In this document: piece by piece, positions 34,451 to 46,897 of the stretch
How the letters are laid out: the number at the start of each line of letters is the position of its first letter
Position numbering within the stretch: position 1 is the stretch's first letter
Assembly: GCF_943734655.1 (NCBI RefSeq)
Contig: NC_071355.1
Coordinates: 12,318,768-12,382,767, forward strand
Source: Sabethes cyaneus
Taxonomy: Eukaryota > Arthropoda > Insecta > Diptera > Culicidae
Direction: 5' to 3'
Length of the DNA stretch: 64,000 nt
The notes under the pieces: model-generated
What the model was told of the DNA's origin: nothing
Seen by the model: only the letters and a program-made list of their open reading frames with translations
The model's database searches: none
Translations under genes and position numbers: made by a program

Positions 34451-34764
34451 TTCTCCTATACTCCAATAACTGTGGTTGCGAAGGCTCAAGTCTTAAAGAC
34501 GTTTATACCCGTGAAGCAGTATTAACGACACCTTCGTTATAAATTCTAAAGTTTCACAAGATAGTCACCTTGAACTTGTTCTTTATGTTTTAATGGACGA
34601 TTTACCTGGGTATTGGTGGTTGAAATGCACCTAAACTTTCCATTTTATGGCCCATCGATATCGTCACTTGCCAGGCGTGGCCACAATGCATCCTGGAATG
34701 ACTGAAGTTACTCAAATCGCTACTATGCAAGCGCAAGATTTTGTACCCACTGCTGTCAGGTGAA
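34451..34764. other. Unassigned, possibly Bel/Pao 3' remnant
   Basis: Lies beyond the truncated integrase of the Bel/Pao relic. No LTR could be recognised because no second copy exists in the window. Confidence 0.3.
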
Positions 34765-37700
34765 CTAGTCGATCCCGACATAGGCAAAGGGTCTGGTGTA
34801 TCCAGCGAGCCTTGCTGGCGGAAGATCTGCCATTAGGGGCGGTTGCGGACTAGCTCTAGCATTCTTGCAAGCCTGACAGTCTTGCCGGACTTTGTAGCAA
34901 ACACTACGAAGCCTCGGGATGCGAAATTTTTGTCGTAACTCGTTAACTACGGTTTCGTGGTTGAGATGATGGTACTGTTCGTGAACCGATTGAACCGATT
35001 CAATGAATTCGCAACCAATTGTTCTTCCACTCATACGCAGTACACCGTTCTCATCCAGGAAGGGCGACAGTTTGCAAATCGAGCTATCTTTTGGAATTGA
35101 TGCTCCAGAATGCAGTAACGACATTTCTTCGCTGAATTCCTCTAACTGCGCTTGTCGATAAATAAAGTTCTCTGCTTCGAAGAGCTCCATCTGCTTGAGG
35201 ATACCGATGGTAGGTTGGCTGTGCTGATGTTTAGCTCTAATATTTCTCGGAAACCGCAGCACCCAGGCAATGGTCCGTACGAGCTTCCGCCACTTAGAGA
35301 ATTGAGAAAAATCGATGAGAGTATCACGGGCAACGTGCATGTTTATTGATAGCTTCATCTCGTTAGTGGTTGAACCATGATCCAATGGCTGGGCTGGCCA
35401 TGCACTTCGCTGCTGCGGCAAGAAATTAGGTCCTCTAAACCACCGACTTAATGGCGAGAGATCAGGAGTCTTCTGCCACTTCGGTACCCAAAACCACTCC
35501 GTTAACTCGGTCTTCTCCAGGATTTCGCCAACCTTTGGCCCGTCAAATTCGCTGTATCTTCTATGATCTGACCGTAGCCAGCACAGCACATCCCTCGAGC
35601 CAGTCCAGAAAACCCGTTTTCGCACTGAAACTCAATGCGATTCTTCAATGTAACTTGCCAAACGAGTGCCAATCACTGCCGCTTGAAGCTCTAGTCTTGG
35701 AACCGAAACGTATTTCAGGGGAGCAACACGGGTTTTGGCCGTTACGAAGGCACACTCAATAACGCCTCCTTCTTCATATCGAAAGTATGCGACCGCTGCA
35801 TACCCATCCTCACTCGCATCAACGAAAATATGGAGTTGAACTTCGTTGGTTTTCAGGGACGAGGAAGTCGTCGTGCGATAGCATCCAGGGACAGCTACTG
35901 ACTCAACCATGTTCAGTACATTAATCCATGCTTTCCATTTGGCAAAAATAGTTCATCGGATATTGGCTCATCCCAGCCTATTTTCATTCGCCAGATCTCT
36001 TGAAGTAGAACTTTTAAGTACATCAGTACATTTGCGAGGAGTCCTAGCGGGTCATAAACTGACATGAGAATCCGGAATACCTCCCGCTTCGTAGGAACCT
36101 GCTGTTTAGACAATAATTCAGGCCTGCACCGTTGTGGAGTTCTGAAAGTAAAGGTGTCACTGATTGTGTCCCACCACATTCCCAAGACCTTTTCGGTCGC
36201 CAATTCCGCATTTTGGTCAAGACTTTTCGCGGCAATTCTGCGTTCGCCCGTGGACTCCACCACCTTCTTAGAGTTCGACAACCATCCACGGATTTCGAAT
36301 CCTCCTTCAGAATAGATAAAGTGTACGTTCTGAGCAAGTCTAACTGCCTCTTCTTCCGTTTCGACACTGTATAACATGTCATCCACATAAGTTCCTTTAC
36401 GGATCGCATCCACTGCTTCCGGAAACTGGGTTCTGAAACGTTCTGCATTTAGATTCTTAACGTATTGTGCGCTGCTTGGCGAACAGCTTGCACCAAACGT
36501 TATTACCTGCATAACATATACAGTAGGAGCCTTGCCGGGGAAACCTTCGTTGCAGAAAAACCTTAGACAATGCTGATCGTCACGGTTCATCAAGACCTGA
36601 TGAAACATTTCGCGCACATCACCGGAGACCGCCACTCGGTGTTCTCGAAACCTATGAAGTACTTCCGGAAGAGGTGTAACTAGATCCGGGCCTTTCAATA
36701 GAAAGAATCCGAAGCTTTCCGGGTTTGTTGGGATTGAACACGGGAAAAATTGGCAGATACCACGAACGTTCTCTTTGCATTTCCTCCTCATGCGCTAGAA
36801 GTTCACGGATATATCCTTTAGCTTTATAGTCAAAGATTTTCTCCTGAAATACTCTAGCTAACTCTGGCTCACGTTCCATGCGCTTGTCGAGACAGTTATG
36901 ACGTTTCAGAGCCATTGCCTCGCTCTCCGGCAACCTAACATTGTCGTATCGCCATAGAAGACATGTTTCGTATTTCTTGTCCTTCCACACGGTATTGGAC
37001 TGCAGCAGGTTAATCGCACGTTGATCCTCGTTCGACATCAATGCCTTCCCATTGAGTGGAATTCCAAGACTGTTCAGAGCGAAATAATTCTTGACAGCCG
37101 ACTGAAGGGCATCACACTCACAGATGTGATAAGCTATACATAATATAATAGCAGATAAATATCTTGTGAGCTCCGTAGCAGACATCGATTGCGAAGGAAG
37201 ATCCAGTTTCCGTACAGTATGCACTTTGGAAAGGCAGAAACGCTTGGTTGGATTTTGGGCACCTGATATATCGAGGGAACATTTCACCGAATTTCCTTCG
37301 TATCTCCCCTGACCGCCAGTCCATGTGATGCATAGCGGATTTCTCTCGCCACCCAGATTCAACTCCTCCCACAAGCTATGCTCCATTAACGTGGAGGTTG
37401 ATCCAGCATCGAGGAAGGCGTACGTGTCGATCGATCGGTTCTTCCCGTGTAGTGCAACACGGACATATTTTAGAAGCACTCCATCGGGCGGGCAGTGATG
37501 TGCATTACATGAAGAATTTTCCAATAATTCACTCGGCGATGAACGACCCTGGTGCTTGCTATCATCGTGGAGTAAACGATGGTGCAGAAAACTACAACCG
37601 TTCTGGTTACAAGGAACTTTTATCTCGCATGTTCTAAAGTGTTTAGTCAAGCATCTTCGACAGATCTTCTTTTCATTCACTAATGTCCACCGTGCATTCG

Positions 37701-38469
37701 GTACCATCCTTAAGAAACTGTTACACTTGTCAAGACTACTGCATTCTCCTGCACACGCTAAACAGGCTCTGCGATTGATCAACTCAGGCGGTTGTTCGGA
37801 ATGCAGATGTACAAAGGCATCTTCTTTCCGACCTTTCTTTCCCATCTTCAAAGGCTTCGTGTAAACTTGGGATCTGCTCACCTGACTTATGGCATCAACC
37901 ATGTTCCCAAGCCACGCATTGAACTTCCGTAAAGTGGCTGCTTCGATTTCCTTTCGATAGAATGCCCATTTCATTTTTAATGCCGGCGGTAAACTGTCAA
38001 CAAGTTCCTGGAGCAACGCCACGTTGTAAAAACGTTCGTCCATTTGGCATACTTAAATTGTAGCACACAAATTCTGCACTGCAACGCCGAAATCTACAAT
38101 GGTTTCCAGTTCCTCGGCTTTCGGTGGTGGCATCATTTTAACCTTATTCACCATCGTTTCAACAATAAACTCCGGGTTTCCGAAGAGAGTTTTCAACCGG
38201 TTCATTATTACTGGAACGTTGTCAGGGTGCAGAAGCAGGCTTTTAACACTATTGGGAGCTTTATCGTACAGGCTTCTCTCTAAACGATCGAGCAGCTCAT
38301 CATTTCGGAAAGCACACATTCTGGTTGTTCTTTCATAAGCTGCGATGAACCGTGGCCAATCTTCTGGATCTCCGCCAAACTTGGGCAGGTCTTTTACAGT
38401 CTGTGGTACAGTACAGTACAGTGGTGGAACTACAGAACCGTTGCCTATTAGTCGTTGAGAGGTACTCAC
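34765..38469 (-). mobile_element. Bel/Pao-type LTR retrotransposon relic without LTRs
   Basis: Minus strand order is gag (DLPKFGGDPEDWPRFIAAYE near 38390), a cysteine-rich segment (CLACAGECSSLDKC; CRRCLTKHFRTC), the aspartic protease motif DAGSTSTLMEHSLWEEL (near 37400), reverse transcriptase with YVDDMLYSVETEEEA (near 36380), RNase H-like VDASEDGYAAVAY (near 35820) and the integrase zinc-binding part (HHLNHETV and CYKVRQDCQACK, near 34960-34860). Defects seen: a stop in gag at 38053-38055, a deletion with frameshift in the RT near 36715, a frameshift near 35935, a stop near 35632, and loss of the integrase core at 34765. It is a dead, doubly truncated copy. Confidence 0.9.
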
Positions 38470-39103
38470 ATTCGTGCGGGGCGTAGATGTTATCCTTCCA
38501 GGTTGTGGGATACCGTGACTGAAAGGCGATTAATCATAGGAACTCGACGAAACCTCTCGGTAAAACCAGGTATCGCATCTTCCAGTGAATTTTGTAATCA
38601 ATCTGGCGTCCCACAAGGAAGCAATCTTGGGCCCCTACTGTTTTCCCTGTTTTTCAACGACGTGTGCACTTTGCTTTTAAGAGGCTGTAGACTGCTCTAT
38701 GCTGATGACCTAAACATTTACGTACTGGTCAAAACATTTGAAGATTGCCAAAAAAAGAACCCATTACTTGAAGTTATCACATCGATAACGAGCGCTTGGA
38801 AACCCTCAACCTTCGGGAGCACTACTCCTATATTATACTCAAAGCTAATCAAAACTTGAGCTTTACATTTCGAGTGTGTAAAGAGTTCAAAGATCGGTAT
38901 TGGTTACGTGCTTTGTACTATTCTATCGTACGGTCTTTCTTGGAATACGCAGCTGTAGTTTGGAGCCCTTAATTTGGTCTTCCAGACTACAAGCAGATTA
39001 AAGGAAATTCTTACCCTTTAGTGCTCCCGCCGTATCAGAACCGTTGTAAGCTACTCGATATGGAAACACTCGTCAAAAGGAGAAACATCGATAGGATACT
39101 CTT

Positions 39104-42100
39104 TTTTTTTTATTCATTTTGTTTAGTTATACGGCTCGCGCACAAATATTTAATGGAGCCAATTTTACTTATGTGGAGTAGGGAAAAACCCGCGGGAGTG
39201 ACACATACATTTTGTGTCTTCTCCTTCAACAAAAATTAAATTAGGTAACAATTACAAAAAACATTAATGAAGGTTACTTAATTACTAAAAATATTAACAT
39301 TCTAATTTGTATGAGTTAACAAAAAACAGGTATAGAGGTCTTGAATATGGCTTCTTGTAATTATTTTCATACTTCAAGTTCTAGTCACATATGCAGGATG
39401 TCTTATAATCCTTTTCTAAAAAGATAAAAGAAAGTACTAAATGGGGATGCGAATAGTTTTGAGAAACGTATAAATAAGATGTAGCAAAGGTCTAAACTTG
39501 CTAAAATATCACGAACAGGAACATTAGCTTGTTTATTTCTCCCTCGAAGGGAATCCTTAAGCACGGATCTAGCGGTATGGTATGTTGGGCATTGCCAAAC
39601 GACATGTTCTATGTCATGATAACCCTCACTTCTGATCTTCTGAGAGACCTATACGATGTAAATGTGCCTCGAACCAGTAGTGATTTGACATAATTCGAGA
39701 CATCACACAGATAAAATCACGATTCACATTAAAAGTTTTGAACCATGGTTTAGTTGATACTTCCTAGTTCTCCATTGTTCCAAGAGTTTTGCCAACTAAT
39801 TAATGTCTTCTGACGTAAAGAAGCATAATATTCGTTAAAGCCGATCGGTCTCTCGAAAATTTCACCGCTTATTGCCCCCAATTTAGCTAATGTGTCAGCC
39901 TTCTCATTGCCAGATATTGAACAATGGGAAGGTTTCCACACAAAAGTAATATGAAAACATTTTTCAGTTAAGGTACTCAAGCGCTCTCGTGCTTTTCAAA
40001 AGAAATACGGGGTGTGATTTAAATCTCTAATTGATCGTAGAGCTTGAATAGCACTGAGACTATCTGTAAAAATGTAATAATGATCTAGGGGCAATTGGTC
40101 AATACTCCCTAGAGCATACTGAATTGCAGCTAATTCTGCTACGTAGACAGAGGCTGGGTTATTGAGTTTGTAAGAAGCGGTGAAATTAACGTTGAAGACA
40201 CCAAAGCCAGTAGATCCATCTAATAGTGATGCAGTTGATATTTTCAAATTTATTAGAAAAAATTTGGGGAATCTGCTGTACACGTAGATGCTCGGGAATG
40301 TTACGAGTATTTTCTAGCATGGAAGTATCAAAAAGGACATTAGAGAAATTTGGCAAAATGGCTAAATTTGGGAGACATAAGCGAGGATTTATACTTTGAG
40401 CCATGTGATTGTAGTAAACAGTCATAAAACGAGTTTGAGGCTGCAGTTCAATTAGCCTTTCAAAGTTTTCAATTACTAGAGGATTTATAACCTCACATTT
40501 AATAAGAATACGAGAAGCAAGATTCCAGAAGCGCTCTTTCAATGGAAGAACTCCTGCTAGTACTTCTAAACTTATAGTGTGGGTTGAGTGCATATATCCT
40601 AAAGCGATACGTAAGCAACGATATTGTATACGCTCAAGCTTAATGATGTGGATGTTTGCAGTGGAACGAAAACAGAAACAACCATATTCTAGAATAGATA
40701 ATATCATTGTTTTGTAAAGCTTGATGAGATCTCTTGGATGAGCTCCCCACCGTGTGCCAGTTAATCTACGGAGAAAATTGATTCTCTGGTGACATTTCTG
40801 AATCAAATATCTTATATGGCATTTCCAGATTCAGTCAAACCAAAGACCAAGGATTTATGTACTAAAACCTGGAAGATCATTTCATCCATGAGTTGGAGTT
40901 GTAACTGAGCTAGCTCATGTTTTCTAGAAAAGACTAATAATTCAGTTTTTTCTGTAGAAAACTCGATATCCAGTTGTGAAGCCCAAGTTGATAAAATGAA
41001 TAGAGTTTCTTGCAATGGACTTTGTAAATCGATAGTTCTAAGACCGGTAACCGAAACTACGCTATCATCTGCAAATTGTCTTATTGTGCATGGGGTTGTA
41101 AGCCATTCATCAATGTCATTTGTATAAAAATAGTAAAGTAAGGGGCTTAAGCACGAACCCTGGGGAAGACCCATGTAACTAATTCATGATATTGATAAGT
41201 CTCTATATGAGAAGTGCATGTGTTTTTCGGATAGTAAATTACGTAAAAAATTGTTTAAAATTGGCGAAAATCCTTGTTGGTGAAGCTTATTCGAAGGAAT
41301 GTCAATCGAAACTGAATCGAAGGCCTCTTTAATGTCTAAGAAAACAGATGCCATTTGTTCTTTACGAGCAGTAAGCAATCTGAATTTCTGTTGCGAGTAA
41401 CGCAAGGCAATCGTGTGTTCCTTTGGCTCTACGGAATCCAAATTGGGTGTTAGATAACCAAACCGTTGGTCTCAATCCAATAGCTTAGACGTCTAAGAAT
41501 CATTTTTTCTAACAATTTGCGGATGCAAGATAACATTGCAATCGGTCTGTATGAATTATGGTCGTTGGCAGGTTTACCCTGTTTTTGGATGGCGATCACC
41601 TTAACTTGTCTCCAGTCTCTTCGAATTATATTTTGCTCGACGAACTTGTTGAATAATATTTTTTTTGAAACGATGGTTCTACAATTGATGAAGGGACGGT
41701 AAGGGAAAGTAATGAAGAAGGATTTTTTGGGAATGGAGGGGAAAGAGTGGAAAGGAAGCGGGGGCGAAAATAGGTAGCTACGCTTAACAAGTTGTCGTTG
41801 TGACTCCCCCCTTTTGTCCAATGCTTTCAATTCTTTGCGACAACTTGTTAAGCGTAGCTACCTATTATCCCCCCCTTGCTTTCCACTCTTTCCCCTCCAT
41901 TCCCAAAAAATCCTTCTTCATTACTTTTCCTTAACGTCCCTTCATCAATTGTAGAACCATCGTTTCAAAAAAATATTAATATATGCCTGACCGCATTTCA
42001 AGGTCTTGACTAAAATCACGAAGTTTGGTCAATTATTGAATAAATTTAACAAATGTCGCTTAGCAATGTTGGGTAGATTCTTTAATAGTTTAAATTTGAT

Positions 42101-42523
42101 TTTATCAAGCCCTGGAGCGTTATTTTTACAGGAAAGAAGGGCAATGGATAATTCTGCCATTGAAAATGGTAATTCTATTTCATTGCGACTTGGAGACATG
42201 ATTTGAACTAGTTTTTGCATAGGAACAGAGTCTGGACATATCTTTCTGGCAAAATCGAATGTAAACGCATTACGCATTATTCTGACTGTATTCCAAAGAG
42301 TATTCATTGATGTCTCTCTTGATAGGCCATTAACGAACCTTCGCCAATAACTACGTTTCTTTGCTTTGATCAAGCCGTAAATTTGTTTTCAATTGCGGTG
42401 TATCGCAAAAATTTTTCAACTGTTCCTCTCTTTCGGAAGTTCTTAAACACATTGGACTTTTCTGCATAGACATCGGAGCATTCTTTGTCCCATCATGGAG
42501 TGGAAGGTCGACTGTTGATCGTC
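39104..42523 (-). mobile_element. I-clade LINE, 5'-truncated, with RNase H
   Basis: The 11-bp direct repeat AGGATACTCTT flanks it (39093-39103 and 42524-42534), and its A-tail (T-run on the plus strand at 39104-39111) abuts the left repeat, as expected of target-primed insertion. The minus strand has WWDKECSD (near 42490), RT blocks (QVKVIAIQKQGKPAND, YRPIAMLSCIRKLLEKMI, MGLPQGSCLSPLLYYFY, QFADDSVVS) and a C-terminal RNase H (VYVAELAAIQYALG, YIFTDSLSAIQALRS, FVWKPSHCSISGNEKADTLA near 39900-40150). RNase H with FADD suits the I clade (MosquI-like). Several frameshifts and the hairpin repeat at 41655-42010 inactivate it. Confidence 0.88.
41655..42010. repeat. Hairpin repeat inserted in the I-clade LINE
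   Basis: The arms, about 140-170 bp (41655-41797 and about 41845-41985), are near-perfect inverted copies; the outermost parts are TTTGAAACGATGGTTCTACA and its complement. One arm plus a 40-bp extension matches the poly(A)-tailed insertion at 3399-3629. Similarity to the LINE stops at LLNLFNN and resumes at LFNKFVEQN, with TTATTCAA repeated on both sides as a possible target duplication. Confidence 0.75.
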
Positions 42524-42889
42524 AGGATACTCTTCTTTAGGAAAATTTTGCTGGGCGAACTGGACTCTCCAAATATCCTCGCTCAAATTAACATAAACGC
42601 TGCTCCACGTGTGTCCTTCGCAGCGCAGAATTTCTTCGGTCGGATTTCAGAAGAACCGATTACGGACAAATTTACGGTTACGGAGCCAATTAAAGCTACC
42701 TGTCGTATGTTCAATCGTGTTTATAGTCACTTTGATTTTAATTGTTCTGCTAATTGTTTTAGATACCGGTTGCAAAATTTGAACGTAATCTAGTTGATAT
42801 GTAAATTATTTAAGCATGTTTTATTCATGTAGACGCTGGCGCTGTTGTCAGATGGAATAATTTTAATAAATGTAAATGTAAATAGGTGA

Positions 42890-45180
42890 AGTGGTCAACG
42901 CCTCAATCACAACAAGGCAGCTGGCAAGAATGACATTACAGTAGAGCTTATTGAGTTTAACCCCTCTAAGGTCTACATCATTTTTAGCACCGCAAAATTT
43001 ACTAAAATGGCCGTAACTTTTTTATCTTTCAATATTTTTCCACCAAATTTTGGAATTTTGCCGAAAATATTTTCTATTTTCATAATATCTATAGATAATG
43101 GCCATATGGCATATGGTCCCGGAGTTATTCCGGAGTTCCTTGGGGGACCGAGATATGGCTTTTTTAGATAAAGTTGCCAAATATCTAAAATTCGTTTAAA
43201 ATCTGTTGATTTTTGTAAACATATCATCGACTATGGACATATCAGTTACTTTGCCGCAGTTGAGAGCGATGGTGCGCGCCATCCGGATCCGGGGGGACAC
43301 TATAAATCCGGAACCGGTTCCCGTAACGGGACATTTCAGCATCAGCAAAGCATGTTGTGTCGCATATCAAAAAACATCAGCATTCGACAAAATAGCGATT
43401 GGTGATCATCTCATGTCTCTCAGAGGCCGTATGACCGGCTCCGGGTCCGGGGAGGGTTTCTTTTGTGATTCAAGCACGGAACGGATTTCGGAGGAACTTG
43501 TCCGGGACCTGGAATCGGCCATATGGCCTCTGAGAGACATGAGATGATCGCCAATCGCTATTTTGTCGAATGCTGATGTTTTTTGATATGCGACACGACA
43601 TGCTTTGCTGATGCTGAAATGTCCCGTTACGGGAACCGGTTCCGGATTTATAGTGTCCCCCCGGATCCGGATGGCGCGCACCATCGCTCTCAACTGCGGC
43701 AAAGTAACTGATATGTCCATAGTCGATGATATGTTTACAAAAATCAACAGATTTTAAACGAATTTTAGATATTTGGCAACTTTATCTAAAAAAGCCATAT
43801 CTCGGTCCCCCAAGGAACTCCGGAATAACTCCGGGACCATATGCCATATGGCCATTATCTATAGATATTATGAAAATAGAAAATATTTTCGGCAAAATAC
43901 CAAAATTTGATGGAAAAATATTGAAAGATAAAAAAGTTACGGCCATTTTAGTAAATTTTGCGGTGCTAAAAATGATGTAGACCTTAGAGGGGTTAAGATG
44001 AAAACTACTGAGCGATCACTATCCTCAAAGCAGCCAGAAAAGTGCTTTCTTAGCCGCCTTATGCCGCTAACAAGTAGGCGTGTGGGAGTAAACAACATCA
44101 GAAGGGGAACAGAGATCGTGCAAAATTCCCAGCTAATGTCCTGCGCAACTCCTTGGAGAAGGTGAACCAATTCCGTAATCCTTGGGTTACATACCGAAAC
44201 ATGGTGAAGTTGCAGTAGGAGGCCGAATGAAAGTTAAATTAGGTTTGCTCATGAAAAATAGTAGTGTTTGCACTTGAACCCCAACGAAGTCAACCGCCTG
44301 CCAGCGGAGCTTTATAAACATAGCCGAGAAATGCTAGAAACGGCTCTATACTGGATTATTTCTAGGATTTGGGAGGAGAAGCTACTAAAGGAATAGATCT
44401 CTCTTAGATCCGGTTACGCCGATTGTCACCGATTTCGACATGATTTCGTGGGGGCTTTATTGACTTCAAAGCAGTATACGATACAGTCAATCGAGACCAG
44501 CTATGGGAGATTATGCAATAACACGGTTTTTTGGACAAACTGTCGCGCCTGATCAGTGACTGACGTATTTCTTGCGCATCCCGGGAACATTTTCGAGTCC
44601 CTTCGAAACGCAACGAGGGTTGAGATAAGGTCACGGCTTATCCTATATGCTTTACAACGTCGCTCTTGAGGAGGTGATCCGTAGAGCGGACATCGAAACG
44701 AGAAGCACGATTTTTAGTAAAGGTTGCAAGCTGCTAGTCTTCGACAGGAACTTTGCGACGGCGATGGCAACCAACGCCAGAGTGAAGACGGAGCTTAGAT
44801 GAATTGTGCTAAAAATGAAAGCATCGAAGACCAAGTGGACAGGACTACTTGAAACGGCACGAGCCACCCTGGTTTTATGCTGTTATCAAGCCGGTTTTGT
44901 GAACGGGCGAACGACCAAATCTTTGTGTTGTGGCAGTTCCCGTTAAAGTAAAACTAAACGCTAATAAGATCGGTAGTTCTCTACGGGCACAAGACGTAGA
45001 CAATGCTCTGCGGGGACATGCAAGCACTGAACGTTTTTGAGGAGAAGGATGCACCATAAGCAGGCACAAGTTGGTTGCAGATCCAGATCGTCGCTAAAAC
45101 TGGAATGGTACAATGAACGGGACATGTTTTGACAATGCCGATGGGTACAGCGAGCTAGGTGATTAGGAAAAGCTTTTTTC
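42890..45180 (+). mobile_element. FADD-type LINE relic interrupted by a palindrome
   Basis: The plus strand begins with the RT N-terminal block (HNKAAGKNDITVELIEF, 42908-42956), is split by the element at 42961-43992, and resumes with traces LPAELYKHSREMLETALYWI and ISRIWEEKLLKE (44310-44395), DFKAVYDTVNRDQLWEIM (44462-44515) and a LILYALQRRS-like block before EEVIRRADIETRSTIF (44660-44715). Strongly degraded. Confidence 0.75.
42961..43992. mobile_element. 1032-bp near-perfect palindrome with TTAA duplication (piggyBac-like)
   Basis: Flanked by TTAA at 42957-42960 and 43993-43996. The ends are CCCCTCTAAGGTCTACATC and its exact complement. The two arms pair in register from the ends to about 43430/43523 (identical 84-residue open frames occur on opposite strands at 42973-43227 and 43726-43980, every coordinate pair summing to 86953); beyond that they diverge gradually to an unpaired centre of about 50 nt. 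TTAA targets and CCC-type ends are piggyBac features. The mirrored open frames are a consequence of the palindrome and encode no known transposase. Confidence 0.88.
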
Positions 45181-45199
45181 CAAAACCTGGGGGGTTTTC

Positions 45200-45640
45200 T
45201 GTGAGATTTCTTCTGTTTATGTTTGGACATTATAGAACCGCGGGGCTTACCGACGCGACGCGTTGGACTGTCTTTTGCGTAGATATTAGATCTTAGGTAC
45301 GTCTACAGATTTCTAGAAATCACTTTTAATAGATGACTGTTTTTTATCGTTTTAGGTTCATCTCTGGGAGTGCTTATTGTGGACATTATCCAAAAGAGAT
45401 AGAATTATGATAGAAATCATGACCGTCTGATGAAAGACCAAGCGCGGGTAGCTGTCGTTCACTTGAAATAATCCTTTATACTGTAAAAGATTTCTGAGGA
45501 CATTCAGAATCAGACTCAATGTAAGTGCATAACAGTCATACAGCCGATAGATCGGATAACCTTAAGCAGGGCATTGTGATACCTAGTTCCACACGTAATC
45601 AATCAGAATAGTTTCAATTCATCCTTGATGCTTGCTTCAA
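45200..45640. other. Intergenic 3' flank of opsin C
   Basis: No gene or repeat recognised. The minus-strand polyadenylation signal AATAAA of opsin C is at its right edge (45653-45648). Confidence 0.45.
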
Positions 45641-45718
45641 AATTTGCTTTATTGTCTAACTATTTTAAAACTTGTCTGGCATTGTTGTTATTCGTCATCC
45701 GGAAAGGGGGCCGACCTC

Positions 45719-46843
45719 TTAGGCCTTCTCGTCGCTGGCCTGAGTGACGCCCGATGTGGTAGACTGACCATCGGCATTCGCGTGAGACGAATTGTCCTCC
45801 TGGCAGGACAACGATGGGAAGGTCTTGTACAGAGCTGCCCGGTATTTCGGGTGACTGATGCCGTAAACGATCGGATTGTAGACGGCGTTGGCCTTGGCGA
45901 ACAGCGATCCCCAGATGGTGGCCAATGGGCTGAGCTTGGCAGTTCCAAGGACACCGGTGAAGTTGATGACCAGGTACGGAGTCCAGGCCATGAACCACAG
46001 CGAGATGGTAACCAGAGCAACCTTGGCCAGTTTGATTTCAGCGCTCTGCTGCTGAGATTCTGACGATCGCAGCGAAGCGACGTTCATCTTCTTAGCCTGT
46101 TCTCGCATCTGAGCCTCGTGTGCGGATACAGCCTTCAAAATGAAATAATACGAGTAGATGATGGTTAACAGAGGCGCCCAGTAGCAGAAGATGGCATAGA
46201 CCAGGATGTACGAGCGGCTGAGCCAATCCCGAGTGAGGTAATCAGTTCCGCAAGCGGTCATGTTACCCTCTGGGACATATCGGTTCCATCCGAACATTGG
46301 GGCCAGTGTCCAGATCAGTGAAAACAGCCAAATTCCGAGAATTCTCAACAGAGCTCCGTTGTTGGTCATCGGCTTAGCCGACAATCCTTTCACGATAACA
46401 TTGTATCGGTCGAACGCAATCATTGTCATAGTCCAGATCGATGCGCAGCCGAATAGAGATCCAAACATAGCGTACAGCTCACAGGCGAATGCGCTGAAGT
46501 ACCAGGTCTCATGGTAGCAGTTCACAACCATCGGCGGTCCCATCGTAAACATCATGAAGAAATCCGAGAAGGCCAAATTGACCACCAGTAAATTGGACGG
46601 GGTGCGGAGTGCTTTGGTGTTGGTGAAGATGTACATCACGCAACCGTTTCCGAGCATCGAAACCATCCCTAGAACGAAGATGGCGAATCCCAGGATTGAG
46701 TGCCACAGTGGATTCATCGGTGGGAACTGGTTCCAATGCGGGTGCACCATATGCAGGATCTCCGGTGGTACTCGGTCGACAACGGTCAGATTGCCACCAC
46801 CCGACTGCCAGGCTTCAAAATGCGGCTCGACGAAAGCTGCCAT
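45719..46843 (-). CDS. Long-wavelength-sensitive opsin C, intronless
   Basis: One uninterrupted 374-residue frame on the minus strand. N-terminal sequon GNLT, FDRYNVIVKGLSAKPM, WNRYVPEGNMTACGTDY, MREQAKKMNVASLRS, the retinal-binding Lys near residue 317 in SLFAKANAVYNPIVY, and the tail ending ASDEKA. The intron present in opsins A and B at the K/AVS boundary is absent (FILKAVSAHEAQ is continuous). It is about 97-98% identical in protein to opsin D, with differences mostly in the last 28 residues (EDNSSHANADGQ against DDNSSHAGADGQ) and at two conservative sites in TM4. AATAAA at 45653-45648 (minus). It stands head to head with opsin D. Confidence 0.97.
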   Translation of the reverse strand: MAAFVEPHFEAWQSGGGNLTVVDRVPPEILHMVHPHWNQFPPMNPLWHSILGFAIFVLGMVSMLGNGCVMYIFTNTKALRTPSNLLVVNLAFSDFFMMFTMGPPMVVNCYHETWYFSAFACELYAMFGSLFGCASIWTMTMIAFDRYNVIVKGLSAKPMTNNGALLRILGIWLFSLIWTLAPMFGWNRYVPEGNMTACGTDYLTRDWLSRSYILVYAIFCYWAPLLTIIYSYYFILKAVSAHEAQMREQAKKMNVASLRSSESQQQSAEIKLAKVALVTISLWFMAWTPYLVINFTGVLGTAKLSPLATIWGSLFAKANAVYNPIVYGISHPKYRAALYKTFPSLSCQEDNSSHANADGQSTTSGVTQASDEKA

Positions 46844-46897
46844 TGTTTCCTTTGTATTGCTTTTGTTGAAAACTTTACAAGAACTTTTTAGTAGTAT

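Larger units (their letters stand above)
38470..42880 (+). mobile_element. Jockey-like LINE 3' half, split by a later insertion
   Basis: The plus strand has the RT blocks SGVPQGSNLGPLLFSLFFND and LLYADDLNIYVLV (38600-38740) and the C-terminal LPPYQNRCKLLDMETLVKRR (39020-39085), then resumes at 42524 with LLGELDSPNILAQININAAP and CRMFNRVYSHFDFNCSANCF and ends in a TAAATG-type tail (42865-42885). The gap 39104-42523 is an I-clade LINE. The 5' half is missing where it meets the Bel/Pao relic. YADD and the tail sequence place it apart from the FADD family. Confidence 0.85.

Noticed and set aside
34451..34764. LTR of the Bel/Pao relic
   Set aside because: No second copy or TG...CA boundaries with flanking duplication could be found.
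42973..43980. Two pairs of identical open frames on opposite strands
   Set aside because: They are mirror images produced by the palindrome; no transposase or other domain, so not reported as genes.
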